Assembly (NCBI GenBank): GCA_963932145.1
Contig: OZ010580.1
Span: 37,678,261-37,742,260, forward strand
Direction: 5' to 3'
DNA length: 64,000 nt
Source: Acanthosepion lycidas
Lineage: Eukaryota > Mollusca > Cephalopoda > Sepiida > Sepiidae
Below are positions 42,986 to 54,004 of this stretch, one piece after another. The position numbers and the translations under genes were made by a program. Below the pieces are notes generated by a model. The model made no database searches, was not told the DNA's origin, and saw only the letters and a list, made by a program, of their open reading frames with translations. The stretch's first letter is position 1. The number at the start of each line of letters is the position of its first letter.

Positions 42986-43318
42986 TACATTGTTTGGACT
43001 GTTATCCTCATCTATGTTGCCAATTTCACATTTTGGCCATTGTACTCTCCAGCCTTCTTGGAATTTTGAACTGAACCTATTAAAGTTTTTTTCTGGATAT
43101 CTCAGTTTCATTTATTTTCCTTTACTAACTCAACTTTCAAAGTGTTTGTTCACTGTGGCCAGGTATTGAACTCACATCTCTTTGGGTCAAGTGACTGGAT
43201 TACTTTCAACCAATGCTTTTATCCACTGGGCCATGTGGGTAAAAAAAAGGCCTGAACAAATGTAAACAGAATAGATTGTTACAATATCTCTTCTCAGAAA
43301 TATAAACACATCAACCTT
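42986..43318. mobile_element. Hammerhead-like inverted-repeat element (H5)
   Basis: Left arm (minus) with decayed core (CCAGCCTTCTTGG near 43052), tRNA-like centre on the minus strand (A-box-like TGGCCCAGTGGATAAAAGC, B-box-like GAGTTCAATACCTGGCC) and a right arm reduced to AATATCTCTTCTCAGAAATA. It abuts the right target duplication of solo LTR 2. Confidence 0.7.
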
Positions 43319-43319
43319 A

Positions 43320-44630
43320 CTTTATTTAACAATCATTATTTTACAAAATGCCCCAACAAAATATCATGACTGCATCCTGTTGCACAGCCTAAGATTATGA
43401 CTAATTCTATACAATACACTTTAGAATACTGAAAAACATTAATAACAAAGCCCTTGAAAGTGATTATCGAATTGGTCAAAAGAGCTTGAGACAATTATCA
43501 TTGCAGACAGTTTCTTTATTCACTTGATCCTTCAAAAAAGACAACTGTATGAACATTAGAAAAATTAATAAAACATAAGATTTTCCTTTTCTGTCACATT
43601 TAATGAATCATATATAAAAGAAAGTGTGCTGCCCAAATATATAATAATAAAATTAATGTAATAGATTTTTCAAAAACCCCTAAAAAAAGCACAAGGAGTA
43701 AAAATATCTTGAATTAAAACTAATATTAAAAAAAAAACAGGTTGTTAGGATTTTGTTTATTTTAATATCTACATAAATACAAATTTGCACTTGTAAAAAT
43801 TATCTCTTGCTATTTCTCTATGTATATTTGTCAATAGGCAGACATATACTCAAATATGTAAGAGGAATATATATAGTTTGCATATGTAAAGAGAAAAAAA
43901 TAGATAATGAAAGAATAATTACACAGTATCTCTGAATGATATCGAGCATTGTATTAAAAAAACCAGCATTAGTCTGAATTATATTTCAGTTGAATGTTTA
44001 ATAGAAATACATAGGAAAATTTCATGGTTCTCTTATTTTAAATTTTTGATGAATCATAATTCTAAAATTAATGATTAAATAAGCTTTTTTGCTTATAAAA
44101 ATATAACTATAAAATCAACTACAAATTACCCATGGAAAAAACCTAGTGCATGGGTAAATATTTAAGCTTAACTTTTAAAAAAATATTGCAGTAACAGTGA
44201 ATACAGGTCATTATTTAAAGAAGAAGAGGATACAAATGAAAAGATTTGAAACTGACCAATTTTTCCATTTCACTGAAGCAGACATTAAACACTTACCTGT
44301 GAAAGGAGTTGTTTAATAGATCAAAATGTCTGGCACCTTGCCCTATCAGCCCAACAAATCTTAATAAAGATAGATTTAAACGTCTTCCTATCTCTCCCTT
44401 CCCTCTCTAATTTCATTCATATCAGTCGTCATCCTCCCACATCTCTCTATTGAACTTAAAACTACCCCTCAAAAACTAGTATAAAAATAATGTGTAAATT
44501 TTTAAACCATTTGCTTTTATGGTTGGAAATGTGATCTGAGGAACCAGGGAAAATCCCATTCCTGGGGAAATAAAATATAATCTCTTTATCCATACAGATT
44601 ACCAAACATTTCATAACCGAACTATATAAC
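43320..44630. other. AT-rich non-coding stretch
   Basis: No feature recognised. Confidence 0.45.
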
Positions 44631-44634
44631 TATT

Positions 44635-44688
<54 letters not shown>
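44635..44688. repeat. (TC)n(TA)n microsatellite
   Basis: TC repeat continuing into TA repeat. Confidence 0.96.
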
Positions 44689-44689
<1 letters not shown>

Positions 44690-44690
<1 letters not shown>

Positions 44691-45061
44691 GCATATCTTC
44701 ATTCGAGCATGTTTGTTTGAATAATCTAGATGTATTATGTCTATTTACTTCCAAAAAAATATAAATTAATTTACTTCCCTTACATATTCTTAACAGTTAA
44801 TTTTTAAATTGATTATAAGGGAACGCATTTCATATGCATTTACAAAAAAATTCACAACTATCAATTACATTCATTTTTGTCTTAGCAATTCACCCCTGAA
44901 GATGATCTCGGATGAGATTGAAAGTACTTGGGAAAATAAAAGAAATAACCACATCTATTGCATCTTTCTTAATCAGTTTAATAACAAAATTAAGAAATTG
45001 ATCTGTGAATTTAAAATAAAATAAAATAAATAAACATGATATATCTACATTATTCAACCAA

Positions 45062-45062
<1 letters not shown>
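44690..45062 (+). mobile_element. PLE-associated repeat with hammerhead-like motif
   Basis: Shares with 55690-55845 (opposite strand) GGATGAGATTGAAAGTACTT, GGGAA, AAAAGAAATAACCA, a stretch before the end (AATTGATCTGTGAATTT), and the terminal word ATTATTCAACCAAA followed by a TA/GT microsatellite. The motif at 44892-44935 precedes the shared body. Confidence 0.6.
44892..44935 (+). ncRNA. Hammerhead-like motif with AGTACT stem III
   Basis: CCC, CTGAAGA, T, GATCTC, loop GGAT, GAGATT, GAAA, GTAC, TT, GGG. Stem II has 6 bp (one G-U), stem III is the palindrome AGTACT, stem I has at least CCC/GGG. One extra base precedes stem II. Confidence 0.5.
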
Positions 45063-45093
<31 letters not shown>

Positions 45094-45094
45094 T
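45063..45094. repeat. (AT)n(GT)n microsatellite
   Basis: Tail of the preceding repeat. Confidence 0.93.
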
Positions 45095-45197
45095 AAATGT
45101 GTATGCATATAAATATATACTATTTCATATATATTATTTATATATTCTATATGCGCAGTACTTATTGGAAAGTGCTCAATATCAATGATAGAGCTAA

Positions 45198-45325
45198 CAT
45201 ATTTAGTTGGATTTATGTAAGTTTGTGACCCTAGGTTTCACACTTTTGTGATCGTCAGACAAACCCTGAGGATTGCAAAAACATGAAACCCAGGGACACA
45301 AGCTCACATCAATCCAACTAAATAT
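45198..45325. repeat. Hairpin with hammerhead-like motif on each arm
   Basis: Inverted arms of about 60 bp (ATATTTAGTTGGATTTATGT ... ACATCAATCCAACTAAATAT). Minus strand (45258-45229): CTGACGA, TCACAAAAGTGT, GAAA, CCTAGGG, TCAC. Plus strand (45266-45297): CTGAGGA, TTGCAAAAACAT, GAAA, CCCAGGG, ACAC. The minus-strand motif has stem II CAC/GTG with U-U closure and a palindromic stem III, ACCTAGGGT. Confidence 0.75.
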
Positions 45326-45360
45326 ATGAATAAAAATGACAATAGGAAAACTAGTAATTG

Positions 45361-45402
45361 CTGACGCGTTTCGTCCAATGTGGACTTTATCAAAGCAAAA
45401 TA
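45361..45402 (-). ncRNA. Hammerhead-like motif at the 3' side of a PLE
   Basis: Minus strand: TTGCT, TTGATAA, A, GTCC, loop ACATT, GGAC, GAAA, CGCG, TC, AGCAA. Stem I is 5 bp (TTGCT/AGCAA), stem II 4 bp (GTCC/GGAC), stem III the palindrome ACGCGT, cleavage-site base C. Two core positions differ from CTGATGA (C to T, G to A), so this copy is probably inactive. Structurally the clearest of the set, and adjacent to a PLE ORF end. Confidence 0.65.
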
Positions 45403-45900
45403 CAAAATGAATTTAATTGAACAAGGTAACTAATAAAAACAAAAAACAGAATGTTCCTAGCAACTGGAATGTAGAGAATTCTGTTTTCATATTGTTAACT
45501 GAAAATAACGTCACATATTTGTCACATGTGGAGAATATTGTCATTATATCTGTGTTGATGTAGTCAACCATTTTCTCTTGATTTTATGAATCTGTTGTAT
45601 AAATTTGTCTGTAAGAGCAGTAATATTGTTAAGAAAGGGGAAATGGGGAAAAAACCTGGGCATAGATTAGTATTTGGGTAATATTCTATGGTGGCACTCT
45701 CTAGAATTTTCCTTCTGAGTGAGTTATTTTCTTTTTTTATGAATGTAGCATTTTTAAAATCAAAATTATGGTTGAATTTATTTCTATGTATGACTAGTGC
45801 ATTAGCTAAGTTGTTTTTTGTGAGGTCTCTTTTGTGCTCATAAATGTGTTTTTTTTAAACTTCTACTTGTTTTCCCCATTTCACCTTTCTTAACAAAATT
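45403..45900 (-). mobile_element. PLE C-terminal coding remnant
   Basis: Minus strand reads KHIYEHKRDLTKNNLANALV, IHRNKFNHNFDFKNATFIKK, ENNSLRRKILESATIEYYPN and TDKFIQQIHKIKRKWLTT. This is the region downstream of the GIY-YIG motif in PLE proteins (with H-x-F-x-F-x-x-A pattern). The GIY-YIG and RT are missing, so it is 5'-truncated. Confidence 0.75.
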
Positions 45901-45901
45901 A

Positions 45902-45957
45902 CCACAGTACTAGATTGGCAGCAAGGTCTCATTATTTTACAGTTGAATTTTACAGTT
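45902..45957 (+). mobile_element. CR1/Jockey-like LINE, small fragment
   Basis: AGTACTAGATTGGCAGCAAG and GTCTCATTATTTTACAGTTG match the LINE at 15.66 kb; cut off at 45957 by the fold-back element. Confidence 0.6.
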
Positions 45958-46144
45958 TTTAATGATTCTAAGTAAATTTATGATTGTCAGGGGTACCAAT
46001 TATGAATGAATGTGAACTCCATCAAAAAATATTTGTAATATATCACCAGAAAAAGAATTGCAATTTTGATGTTAACTATACTGACTCTTGCTGTTCTACC
46101 AAGGACTGAACTCATCATCCTTAGCTAACAAATTTCTGAAGATA

Positions 46145-46223
46145 TTAGTTTGGTGCAAAAATAATGTCGTTTTCTCACATAGTAACATATGTGAGAAAAC
46201 GACATTATTTTTGCACCAACTTA
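46145..46223. mobile_element. Mariner MITE (hairpin type), copy 2
   Basis: 79 bp, TTAGTTTGGTGCAAAAATAA at one end, and TTATTTTTGCACCAACTTAA at the other. Arms are almost perfectly complementary, meeting at CACATAGTAACATATGTG. Confidence 0.9.
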
Positions 46224-46321
46224 ATATTAGACTCTTACTATTCAGCTTAATGGATGTGCTTTAAGCATTGGCAGTCCTACTAGCTTACTGAAAATTTCTC
46301 CTCAGTGAATATTTTTCTATT

Positions 46322-46394
46322 ATTTGGTAAAGTTTATTAAGCAAGATCCTGTTTTATTAAGAATATTAATCTTGCTTAATAAACTTTACCAAAT
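46322..46394. repeat. 73-bp perfect hairpin
   Basis: ATTTGGTAAAGTTTATTAAG with its exact complement ending ACTTTACCAAAT. Arms of 26 bp with no mismatch and a 21-base loop. Confidence 0.9.
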
Positions 46395-46463
46395 GTTTTT
46401 GATGGAGTTCACATTCATTCATAATTGGCACCACTGACAATCATAAATTTACTTAGAATCATT

Positions 46464-46690
46464 AAAAGACACTTGTAATTTCTAGGACACATAATAAGGA
46501 AACACAGCTTGGCAAATTTGGCACTCACAGATCATATTGAAGGCAAGTAAGGTAAGAAAATAGCATGTAGCTTACCTAACGAGATTGTGTAAATGGATCA
46601 CAGAACTGGGAATGCGTAGGATAGTAAAAGATAAATGTTCCTTAGATTAGAGCTACAAATGATAGGACGTTGTGGAGAGCCATGATTGCC
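46464..46690 (+). mobile_element. RTE-like LINE, 3' end
   Basis: AATTTCTAGGACACATAATA, AGGAAACACAGCTTGGCAAA, TGGCACTCACAGATCATATT and TGGAGAGCCATGATTGCCAA follow the LINE C-terminus order. Ends near GGGACACAACATC. Confidence 0.7.
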
Positions 46691-47245
46691 AATGTCCTGA
46701 AGGGACACAACATCTTTTAATCTCTTCTTATGATGACTGTTAGTGTTTGTTGATAAAGTAATTTTGTTCTTTAACTGAGGGAATTCTATTCTCATTTATT
46801 AGTCTTATGAAAAATAAACTTCAGAAATCTTCCAGCCCAAACTTTGAAGATAGAGATTATATTTTTTTTAGAGATGTGTTTTATTTTTACATGTTGAAAT
46901 GCAACAACTGTGCTTCAATATGCCATTATAAGGGATTGAAACACAGATGTTGATATTTCTATTCTTTTTGAATAATGTGATTCACTCGTGTGACTAAGTT
47001 TAAAAAAAGAAAAAGAAAAGACAAATCTGTTGAAAATCTGATATTTTCTCTTTCAGATTGTGCAGGTAATAATCAAGAAACCTGCCATCCAAAGCATAAA
47101 TATTTTATTTGTTTGCCATTGATTAGTCAAGATTGTACATCAATATCATATTTACAAGTAAATTAATATCTCATTCACTTTGGAAGCACCCATATATCTA
47201 TTGATCTAGCCATGTATATGCGTATGTATCATATGTTTCTGTGCA
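46691..47245. other. Non-coding stretch, no feature recognised
   Basis: No motif recognised. Confidence 0.4.
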
Positions 47246-47248
47246 AAT

Positions 47249-47291
<43 letters not shown>

Positions 47292-47466
47292 CACACATAA
47301 ATACCATATATGTCAAAATGATATCAAAGGAGATCAATTGATAATATATATATATATATATATACATACATATATAAAGAGAGAGAGAGAGAGAGTTAAC
47401 AAATACATATATATTCTATTATATATATATATATGTATATATGTCCACAAATCTGTTATACACTAT

Positions 47467-47500
<34 letters not shown>

Positions 47501-47534
47501 CTGAAAGAGAGAAAAAATTCATGTCCATAAATAA

Positions 47535-47587
<53 letters not shown>

Positions 47588-47693
47588 GTCCACAAATAAA
47601 TAAATAAATATATATATATATATATTGTCTAATTTTACTCATAGAAACATTTGTTAATGTATACACTAATCTTCATGCATCAAACATCATGCA

Positions 47694-47744
<51 letters not shown>
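47249..47744. repeat. Microsatellite cluster (TA, GA, AAAT)
   Basis: At least six TA tracts, two GA tracts (about 47379-47395 and 47485-47500) and two AAAT runs (about 47527-47540 and 47596-47608). The words ATGTCCA-AAATAAATAAAT repeat at 47520 and 47587, suggesting a duplicated block. Confidence 0.95.
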
Positions 47745-47749
<5 letters not shown>

Positions 47750-47750
<1 letters not shown>

Positions 47751-49140
47751 ATTCATTAAATAACTTAGCAGCTGAAGGCTCATATTTCCAAAAGATTATC
47801 TCATTTTCTGTTCTTACTTGTGTAGTAGCCTTGTTTATCAGATGGTTTGATGGTGCTTATCAGGAAATCATACACAACAATAAATGGAGACAAACATGTT
47901 GCTTTATTCTTATTTCATATAACTTTTCTACTTAATGGCCATAAAATATGAGGGACAGGCATTGCTTCCAAACTCTCCCGCTCCCACCATCCAAATTACA
48001 AGTAGCCTCAAGATAAACTCACTTGTTTCAATTCCCCAGGGGGCAATGTTGGAAACACTGTTAGACCATGGATGGTGTTAGAAAATGTCCCAAATGTCAT
48101 AATACTGAGATTTGCCTTTGGCTGATAAAACAAGGGCATCAAATGTTACAAGCTTTTATGATGACATCAACATCATCATCATCATCATCATCATTAGTAG
48201 TTTTTAGTTTATTGTATTTTTTGTTTGATTCATTCTTGAAACAAAAATATGAATGCTATAATGACACCTATCATTTGCTGAAATTAATCCCTCATAGTTT
48301 TTGTCATATTCTATTTATGAACCCAGATAATTTTCAAGAGAACGGAGAACCAACTTAATCTTGGTAAAGTTGTTCTTCATCACAGTTTTACAGAGTTTTA
48401 TACCACAGAGCCAAAAGTTTATATAGATTTCTGCAAATACAACAAAACTGTGATTCAAATTGAAAAAGTGATGTTTATACAGTGATATATAGACTTGCAG
48501 GTTGAGGTTAGTGATAGAAGATCAGTAGCCACTGTTTTGAAGTTCAGTTTAAACTTTTGACTTATTTACTTTGTGGCCTGTTTTTGTATAAAACAAATAT
48601 TTGGATGAAAGCTGAAAAACAGATCAGCACAAACACTGTAGTGATGGCATCAACAACTCAAAGATCAAGTTCAATTTTCTGGATGATGAATGATTCTTCT
48701 AAAAATCCTAAATGCTACAAATGTGGCAAAACCTTTTAAGTCTTAGACATAGATTGTTAAAGACTCTTGTTCAAGGCATTGTTAGATTTGAAATCAGAAT
48801 GAGACACCAATGTTATCATTGGTAGTATCCATTATATTATCTGCAGTAGAAATCCTACTGATAGCAATACAGCAAACTAACCTTCTTACTTCAATATGTT
48901 CTACAAGGGTGCACAGTGAAAAAGCAGCAAATTTATTATCACTGTTTTATTTTTCAAGAATAATTGACCTTGATAAACCTTGAATAAATTTCTTGAATAT
49001 TCATGACCTTGCTAATCATTCAACACTTACATAATCACTTAACCCTGATTGGTTCTTTTATGATTGATTAACTGCTTCTTGATCTTGTAGCCCATTATTT
49101 AAAGGTTATTTGGTGACAACTTTCGTTTTTCATTTTGTCT
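47750..49140. other. Non-coding stretch with (ATC)n
   Basis: (ATC)n at about 48165-48196. A short frame ending at 48739 closes with PKCYKCGKTF and a stop, resembling the first half of a C2H2 zinc finger (C-x2-C-G-K-x-F), but there is no second half. Nothing else recognised. Confidence 0.4.
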
Positions 49141-49147
49141 TTCTCAT

Positions 49148-49330
49148 ATGACTAAACAACTCACTGATTTTGAGCATCAAGTTATACTTTTCAACAAAGA
49201 ACATCCAATGTGGAAATTGACAAAACATGCAAAAATTCTTCCTAAATTTTTCAGTCACATTAGTCATCAATGGTTGTTTGACATCTTTCTGAATTTGCTG
49301 CTTTTTTACTGGGAACTCTGTATATTATAG
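49148..49330 (+). pseudogene. Possible Tc1-like transposase N-terminus
   Basis: A short ATG frame starts MTKQLTDFEHQVILFNKEHP and continues KLTKHAKILPKFF. This resembles the first helix-turn-helix of Tc1-type transposases (LTDF-x-RGxI, then a KIA-type helix). Similarity ends within 50 codons. Weak call. Confidence 0.25.
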
Positions 49331-49644
49331 GCCACAAGAATACATGAAAACAAACATTATTAAATTCAACTGACATGGTTTGTCTGCTTAATTTTTTATT
49401 GTATTTTTCTCATTTTTAATAAGATTTTGTACATAAAGAACTAAGCAAAATAAATATTTACCAACAATAATTTCCCCAACTATTTCATCAGTGAGCAAAT
49501 AAAATTAGACCAAACAAAATCTTTTAAAAATAATACAAGCACTCATCCTGATATAAACAAAAATAATCACCCCATTAACTTATTCTATTGTAACCAGATG
49601 CATCCTAACTATATGATGATTAAAAAGCCTCTAAATACATACTA

Positions 49645-49860
49645 TATATACTCGAGTATAGTTTTATAATCACTTTTTTTATGCAAGAAATAAGGATTGC
49701 ACTATACACAGGTAATTTTTTGAAGAGGCTAAAAATCATGAATTATCAGTGACCAGTTCTATACACGCGTAAAGTTTTTCTGGATAGGTTAAAATTCATA
49801 CAAAAAAATTCAAGGCTCACACTATACATGAAATCAGTTCATACACAAGTATATGTGGCA
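49645..49860. repeat. Possible degraded TIR element
   Basis: Begins TATATATACTCGAGTATAGT and ends with CATACACAAGTATATGTGG, an imperfect complement. Interior has paired words (AGGATTGCACTATACACAGG; AGGCTCACACTATACATGA). Confidence 0.35.
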
Positions 49861-49864
49861 ATTC

Positions 49865-50865
49865 ACTAATGCATACCACTTAAGAATCCCAACAAGCACC
49901 TACAATTTGTTATAAACAGTTCAAAACATCTGAGTATATATGGTAATTCACTGGTACATATCACTTAATAATCCCAACAAGCACCTTAGATTTATCATTT
50001 ACTATAAACAGTTCAAAACATCTAACCTAATTATTAGCAATAACGTGAGACCTCAAAAATGACTCCTATATAAAATCAATCATGTTTATGAATACTCATA
50101 TTCTCAATCCAAAACAGCATGAAATTCTTACATGGGCAACACATACACCACACTATCTTGTAGGTTGACTTGTCACTTTTTGAAATGTAGTGCAATTCAA
50201 GTACATTTCAGTTATCATAAAAACAATTAAATTAAAACTATGAACATATGACAATTATGAGTAGATAATACCAAAATACTATACATCACTTACCACAAGA
50301 AATAGACACAAAATTCTAGAAGCTATTATTATCCAAAAGAAAAAATAACATTAAATTTTGTATTCACACAAATCTCTAAACACTCTCTGATATTGAGCAA
50401 TCTTCCTCATTTTAAACACCTATCCACATATCAGAACTTAGGTAATCATGACTCTCCTAAGATTTCTTTTTCCTCATCATCTGTGAATTTCCATAACTTT
50501 TTGAAAAATATAGTGAAGTAGTTTCCAATTGTCTTCTCCAGTTGTCACTACTATTTAATCCCTAGTTGACTAGAGAGGGGATAGATTCAAGCTTTTCACA
50601 AGGGCAATATTGCAAAAGAGAACACAGTAGACTGGCCAAGAATTTAAACTTTAAAAAATTGTAGGATCATATTTCCTGCAACCCATTGAATCTTAGTGTA
50701 ACAAAGGTACTATAGTTGCAGCAACAACAGTGGATATGTCCAGGGGGCAATATATCCCGATGGGGGTCTGCCCTTCTTCAGTCTGGTTTTAAATTTAGAA
50801 ATCCTCTTCTCCTGGACTGGTTTCTCTACCAAGGTTAAAGTGCTTAGTCTTCTCTATGGTTTCAC
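49865..50865. other. AT-rich non-coding stretch with a local duplication
   Basis: The segment with ACTTAAGAATCCCAACAAGC at 49879 recurs at 49965 (ACTTAATAATCCCAACAAGC), both followed by TATAAACAGTTCAAAACATC. This is an imperfect tandem duplication of about 85 bp. Nothing else recognised. Confidence 0.6.
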
Positions 50866-50867
50866 CA

Positions 50868-51100
50868 ATAGATAAAGAAAAAAGAATTGGATTCATGCCT
50901 TTATCAGTGTCATTAGTGTAAAGTGAATTCAAAGTTTGGACAGAATTTGAATGTGCCACTGATTCCATCTTTTATTTCAGTAACCATTATCCCATATGCA
51001 TTTTTCCTACACAAACTCAAGATGGAGTTAAAAAATAAAAATTTTATTATAAAATCAATGTATATGACTTTTCACTAGCTTGGGATTGAACCCCTGACAA
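50868..51100 (-). mobile_element. tRNA-derived SINE with extra 5' repeat segment
   Basis: On the minus strand: GCATATGGGATAATGGTTAC (A-box-like) near 51000, CACATTCAAATTCTGTCC (B-box-like) and the SINE centre (ACTTTACACTAATGACAC, AAAGGCATGAATCC). A further ~100 bp (AAGATGGAGTTAAAAAATAA... near 51020 on the plus strand) also occurs, inverted, inside the LINE at 60.11-60.22 kb. Confidence 0.55.
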
Positions 51101-51135
51101 GCAAGTAATAATGCTTCACTTTTATTTTTTGTTTT

Positions 51136-51650
51136 ACTAATTGTTCACCTAATACAAGGTTCAAGTGCCACTGAAGGTAGAGGTTTACTGAATTAAGTTG
51201 TTGTATGAACATAAAGGGAGAAGGTATGAAGTGCAGATTATGAGGATATGTAGGAAAGATAATAATTGATCCTTTGAATAGGTTAAGATTATAGTGATCA
51301 AGAAAGCATCCACTTGGCAGTCTGTTCCCCAAAGTAACAGTTTCCTGGGAAAGAAGCTGTCTGTATATGGAAATAGTGATAGACTAGCAATATTTTGTCT
51401 GTGGGAAATGGACTGTGTTGTAGAAAAAATTTTGTTACCCACAAGGCTGCACAGATGCTTTTGAAAGTTCTAAAGTGAGGATAGAGCAGCACCAGCCCAA
51501 ATAGGGTAGCAGTACCCCATCTGCTAGACCACATGTCCCATAGGACAAGTTGGTGGTGTAAACATGGTTCTTTAAACCTCATGCTGTAACAATTCACAAG
51601 AACAGAATTATATTTACAATCCATTAGATACTTTGACTTTAAATAATGCA
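51136..51650 (-). mobile_element. LINE family B, 3' end
   Basis: Minus strand: RWGTATLFGLVLLYPHFRTF (near 51520), then LPSGCFLDHYNLNLFK (51285), YPHNLHFIPSPFMFIQQLNS, VNLYLQWHLNLVLGEQ (51150). Reading order and motifs match the RT C-terminal region at 63.7-64.0 kb. Confidence 0.75.
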
Positions 51651-51834
51651 CAAATGATCAATAAGTCATAAAAACAAATCAATCTAGTCTTGTTGCTCTC
51701 TTTTTCTCTTTATTATTTTGACTTTATTACACAAAGGTTGATGAAACTCTTTTTCCTCCATACATGATCAGCCATACCTGATTTCATTGTCATCCATGGA
51801 TTATGGTTTTCCAATATTCTGCCAGCATTCAACT

Positions 51835-51950
51835 ATGACAGACACCTGAAGAAGCCAGAAGTTACTATGGCCAAAATAGCATGACAATACAAAGATGAGA
51901 ATGATAGTCCAAATAAATCAGTATATAATTATGATAATATCTCATTTTAA
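51835..51950 (+). mobile_element. Hammerhead-like element, right-arm fragment (H6)
   Basis: GACACCTGAAGAAGCCAGAA, TATGGCCAAAATAGCATGA, CAAAGATGAGAATGATAGTC and AATATCTCATTTT match the right arm of H4. The core is decayed. Confidence 0.6.
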
Positions 51951-51954
51951 AAAA

Positions 51955-53186
51955 ATTCAAACAATCTTGTCAACTGAGTATAAACTTTTTTGTAATAAAA
52001 AGTTTTAGTATTTAAGCAAGATGTTAATATGGTAAATAAATAAATGTTACAATTAATAGTTAGGATAAATAAATATTTTAGCTAAGTAAACTAATAAAAT
52101 TTGTGCGTATTAAGTATATGTTACAGTTCTCATTATGGCTGTCTCATTTGTCATTTTATGAAAAGATGCCTACTGACCACAAATTGACAGAGATATATAG
52201 CAAACATAAAACAAAATTCATCTGATTGACATTTTATCAAGAAGAACTATGTCCAATTCTTCTATTATCTGATTTCAAACTATCTCTGTTTTTTATTTAC
52301 CTTTTACATCCCTTATTTTTTTGCTTTTTTTCCAAATTTATCTTCTTCTAACAGACTGTTTTCCTTCAAGTACATTTGTGCCAATTTTTCAGCAGAACTG
52401 ACCACAGTAAAAGAACGTCTAAAAAGGATGTCGGATGAAAAATGATTGCTTCTTCTGAGTTATGGGAAAGCAAAACTCATATAATCAAAATGCAAAGATA
52501 AATATGGTTGTTCATGATGATAATAAAACAAAAAATATAATAAAATCTTTGGCATCTCAATAACTGTTTTCTGATTTATAGCCAAGTACATTGTTGACCA
52601 TACAAAGTGAATAATCAGAAAAAATCTTTTAAAAAAAGTAAAAAAAATAAATATATAATTGCCAAATTGACCAACTGACTGAGTTTCATATTGTCAGACT
52701 GCATTGTCTGTGATTTTACCAGAGATTTTGTGACAAACTTTGGAAAATGTTTGTAAGAAATTAGACAAATTCTTCACCAGACCTTGAAAGAACAGAGATG
52801 TTTTTGACATTTGTTTCAGGTTTAGTTAAAAATGACCTTAAAAAAATCACTCTGTCAGTTAGTGCAGGAAAAAAATAGTTTTTCTAAGGTATCATTTTTA
52901 TCCATAAAAAAAAAGATGTCTGATTCCTGTATTCTGCAAAGAGCAGTTTTGATTAAAAAATTGTAGGTTCTGATTGTTGTGCAATTTAAAAACTCCAGTA
53001 ATTTTGTTTATACTATAAAATATTGTAAAAATTAATGTAATATTAACCAATATTTGTGTAGTACTCATACATATAATACTTCTTTTTCGACTTTAATAAT
53101 TGCTTAATTTCTGACCACTGACAGTCCTTTTTCTTTTGATTATCAAAGCATTACAATCATAAAATAATTTGCAAAGCTTAGTAAAA

Positions 53187-53190
<4 letters not shown>
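51955..53190. other. AT-rich non-coding stretch
   Basis: No feature recognised. Confidence 0.4.

Positions 53191-53250
<60 letters not shown>
53191..53250. repeat. (TA)n microsatellite
   Basis: About 58 bp of TA. Confidence 0.97.
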
Positions 53251-53251
<1 letters not shown>

Positions 53252-53439
53252 TTTGATTAAAAGGAACAGACATTTTCTTTTTGCTTCATTTTTATTATAT
53301 TTTTAAAATGTTTGGATAAGGTAATGAGTATAATACTTGAAGTTGTGGATAAACTGTCCAAAGTTCATATTTTGTTATTTTTGTTCAAATACTTTCAACT
53401 GTTGCAGTTTATCGAAAACTAGTTTTATCAAAAACCAGT

Positions 53440-53810
53440 GTGGTTTCTGTGTTGTAGTTACCGAGCGTGCATGTGAGCACTGTTGTGGTCTTAAAAAGGT
53501 TACAAACAAGGAGGAGTCTTATATTTAATATCAGGAAAAGACCGCTGAAGTTTCTGGAACACATAATGAGGAAGGAGGGCCTGGAGAATCTGATACTCAT
53601 GGGTTGAATAAAGGGAAAGAGAGACAAGGGAAAACAATACATGACATACCTAGCGGCCTTAGGCAAATGGATGACGTGGTCTGGGGGAGGTGGCAAAGGG
53701 AAGGAACTTGTTGAGAGCTGCAAGGGATAGAGGGAGGTGGAGAGCCATGATCGCCTACATCCTGAAAAGACATGGCACATAGAAAAAAAAGAAAGAAAGA
53801 AAGAAAGTTA
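53440..53810 (+). mobile_element. RTE-like LINE, 3' end with (AAAG)n tail
   Basis: RRSLIFNIRKRPLKFLEHIM, RKEGLENLILMG, KGKRDKGKQYMTYLAALGKW, then the terminal GACATGGCACATAG followed by an (AAAG)n-like run at 53782-53808, the retroposed tail. Relatively GC-rich and well kept, so probably one of the younger copies. Confidence 0.85.
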
Positions 53811-54004
53811 GAATTCTTTTGTCTACATCCAGGTATCCTTTGAAACCTGGAAGTTTGAAATGGTCTAGTGTGATAATATGTGTAACGGTTATTGGTAACA
53901 AGGTGACGCAAAAAGAACGCCATTTATTAATTTCTCTTATTTTAGTTATTTATTGATTTTATTTTTTAATACTAATATAATCTATGCCCACATTAATTAA
54001 TGTC

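Larger units (their letters stand above)
45958..46463. repeat. Fold-back element with two nested palindromes
   Basis: Outer arms of about 68 bp: AATGATTCTAAGTAAATTTA (45961 on) and the complement ending TACTTAGAATCATT at 46463. They match with very few differences (for example GGGGTACC against GGCACC). The interior holds a mariner MITE (46145-46223) and a 73-bp hairpin (46322-46394). Confidence 0.9.

Noticed and set aside
48640-48739. C2H2 zinc-finger gene
   Set aside because: Only C-x2-C-G-K-x-F is present before a stop; there is no histidine half or second finger.
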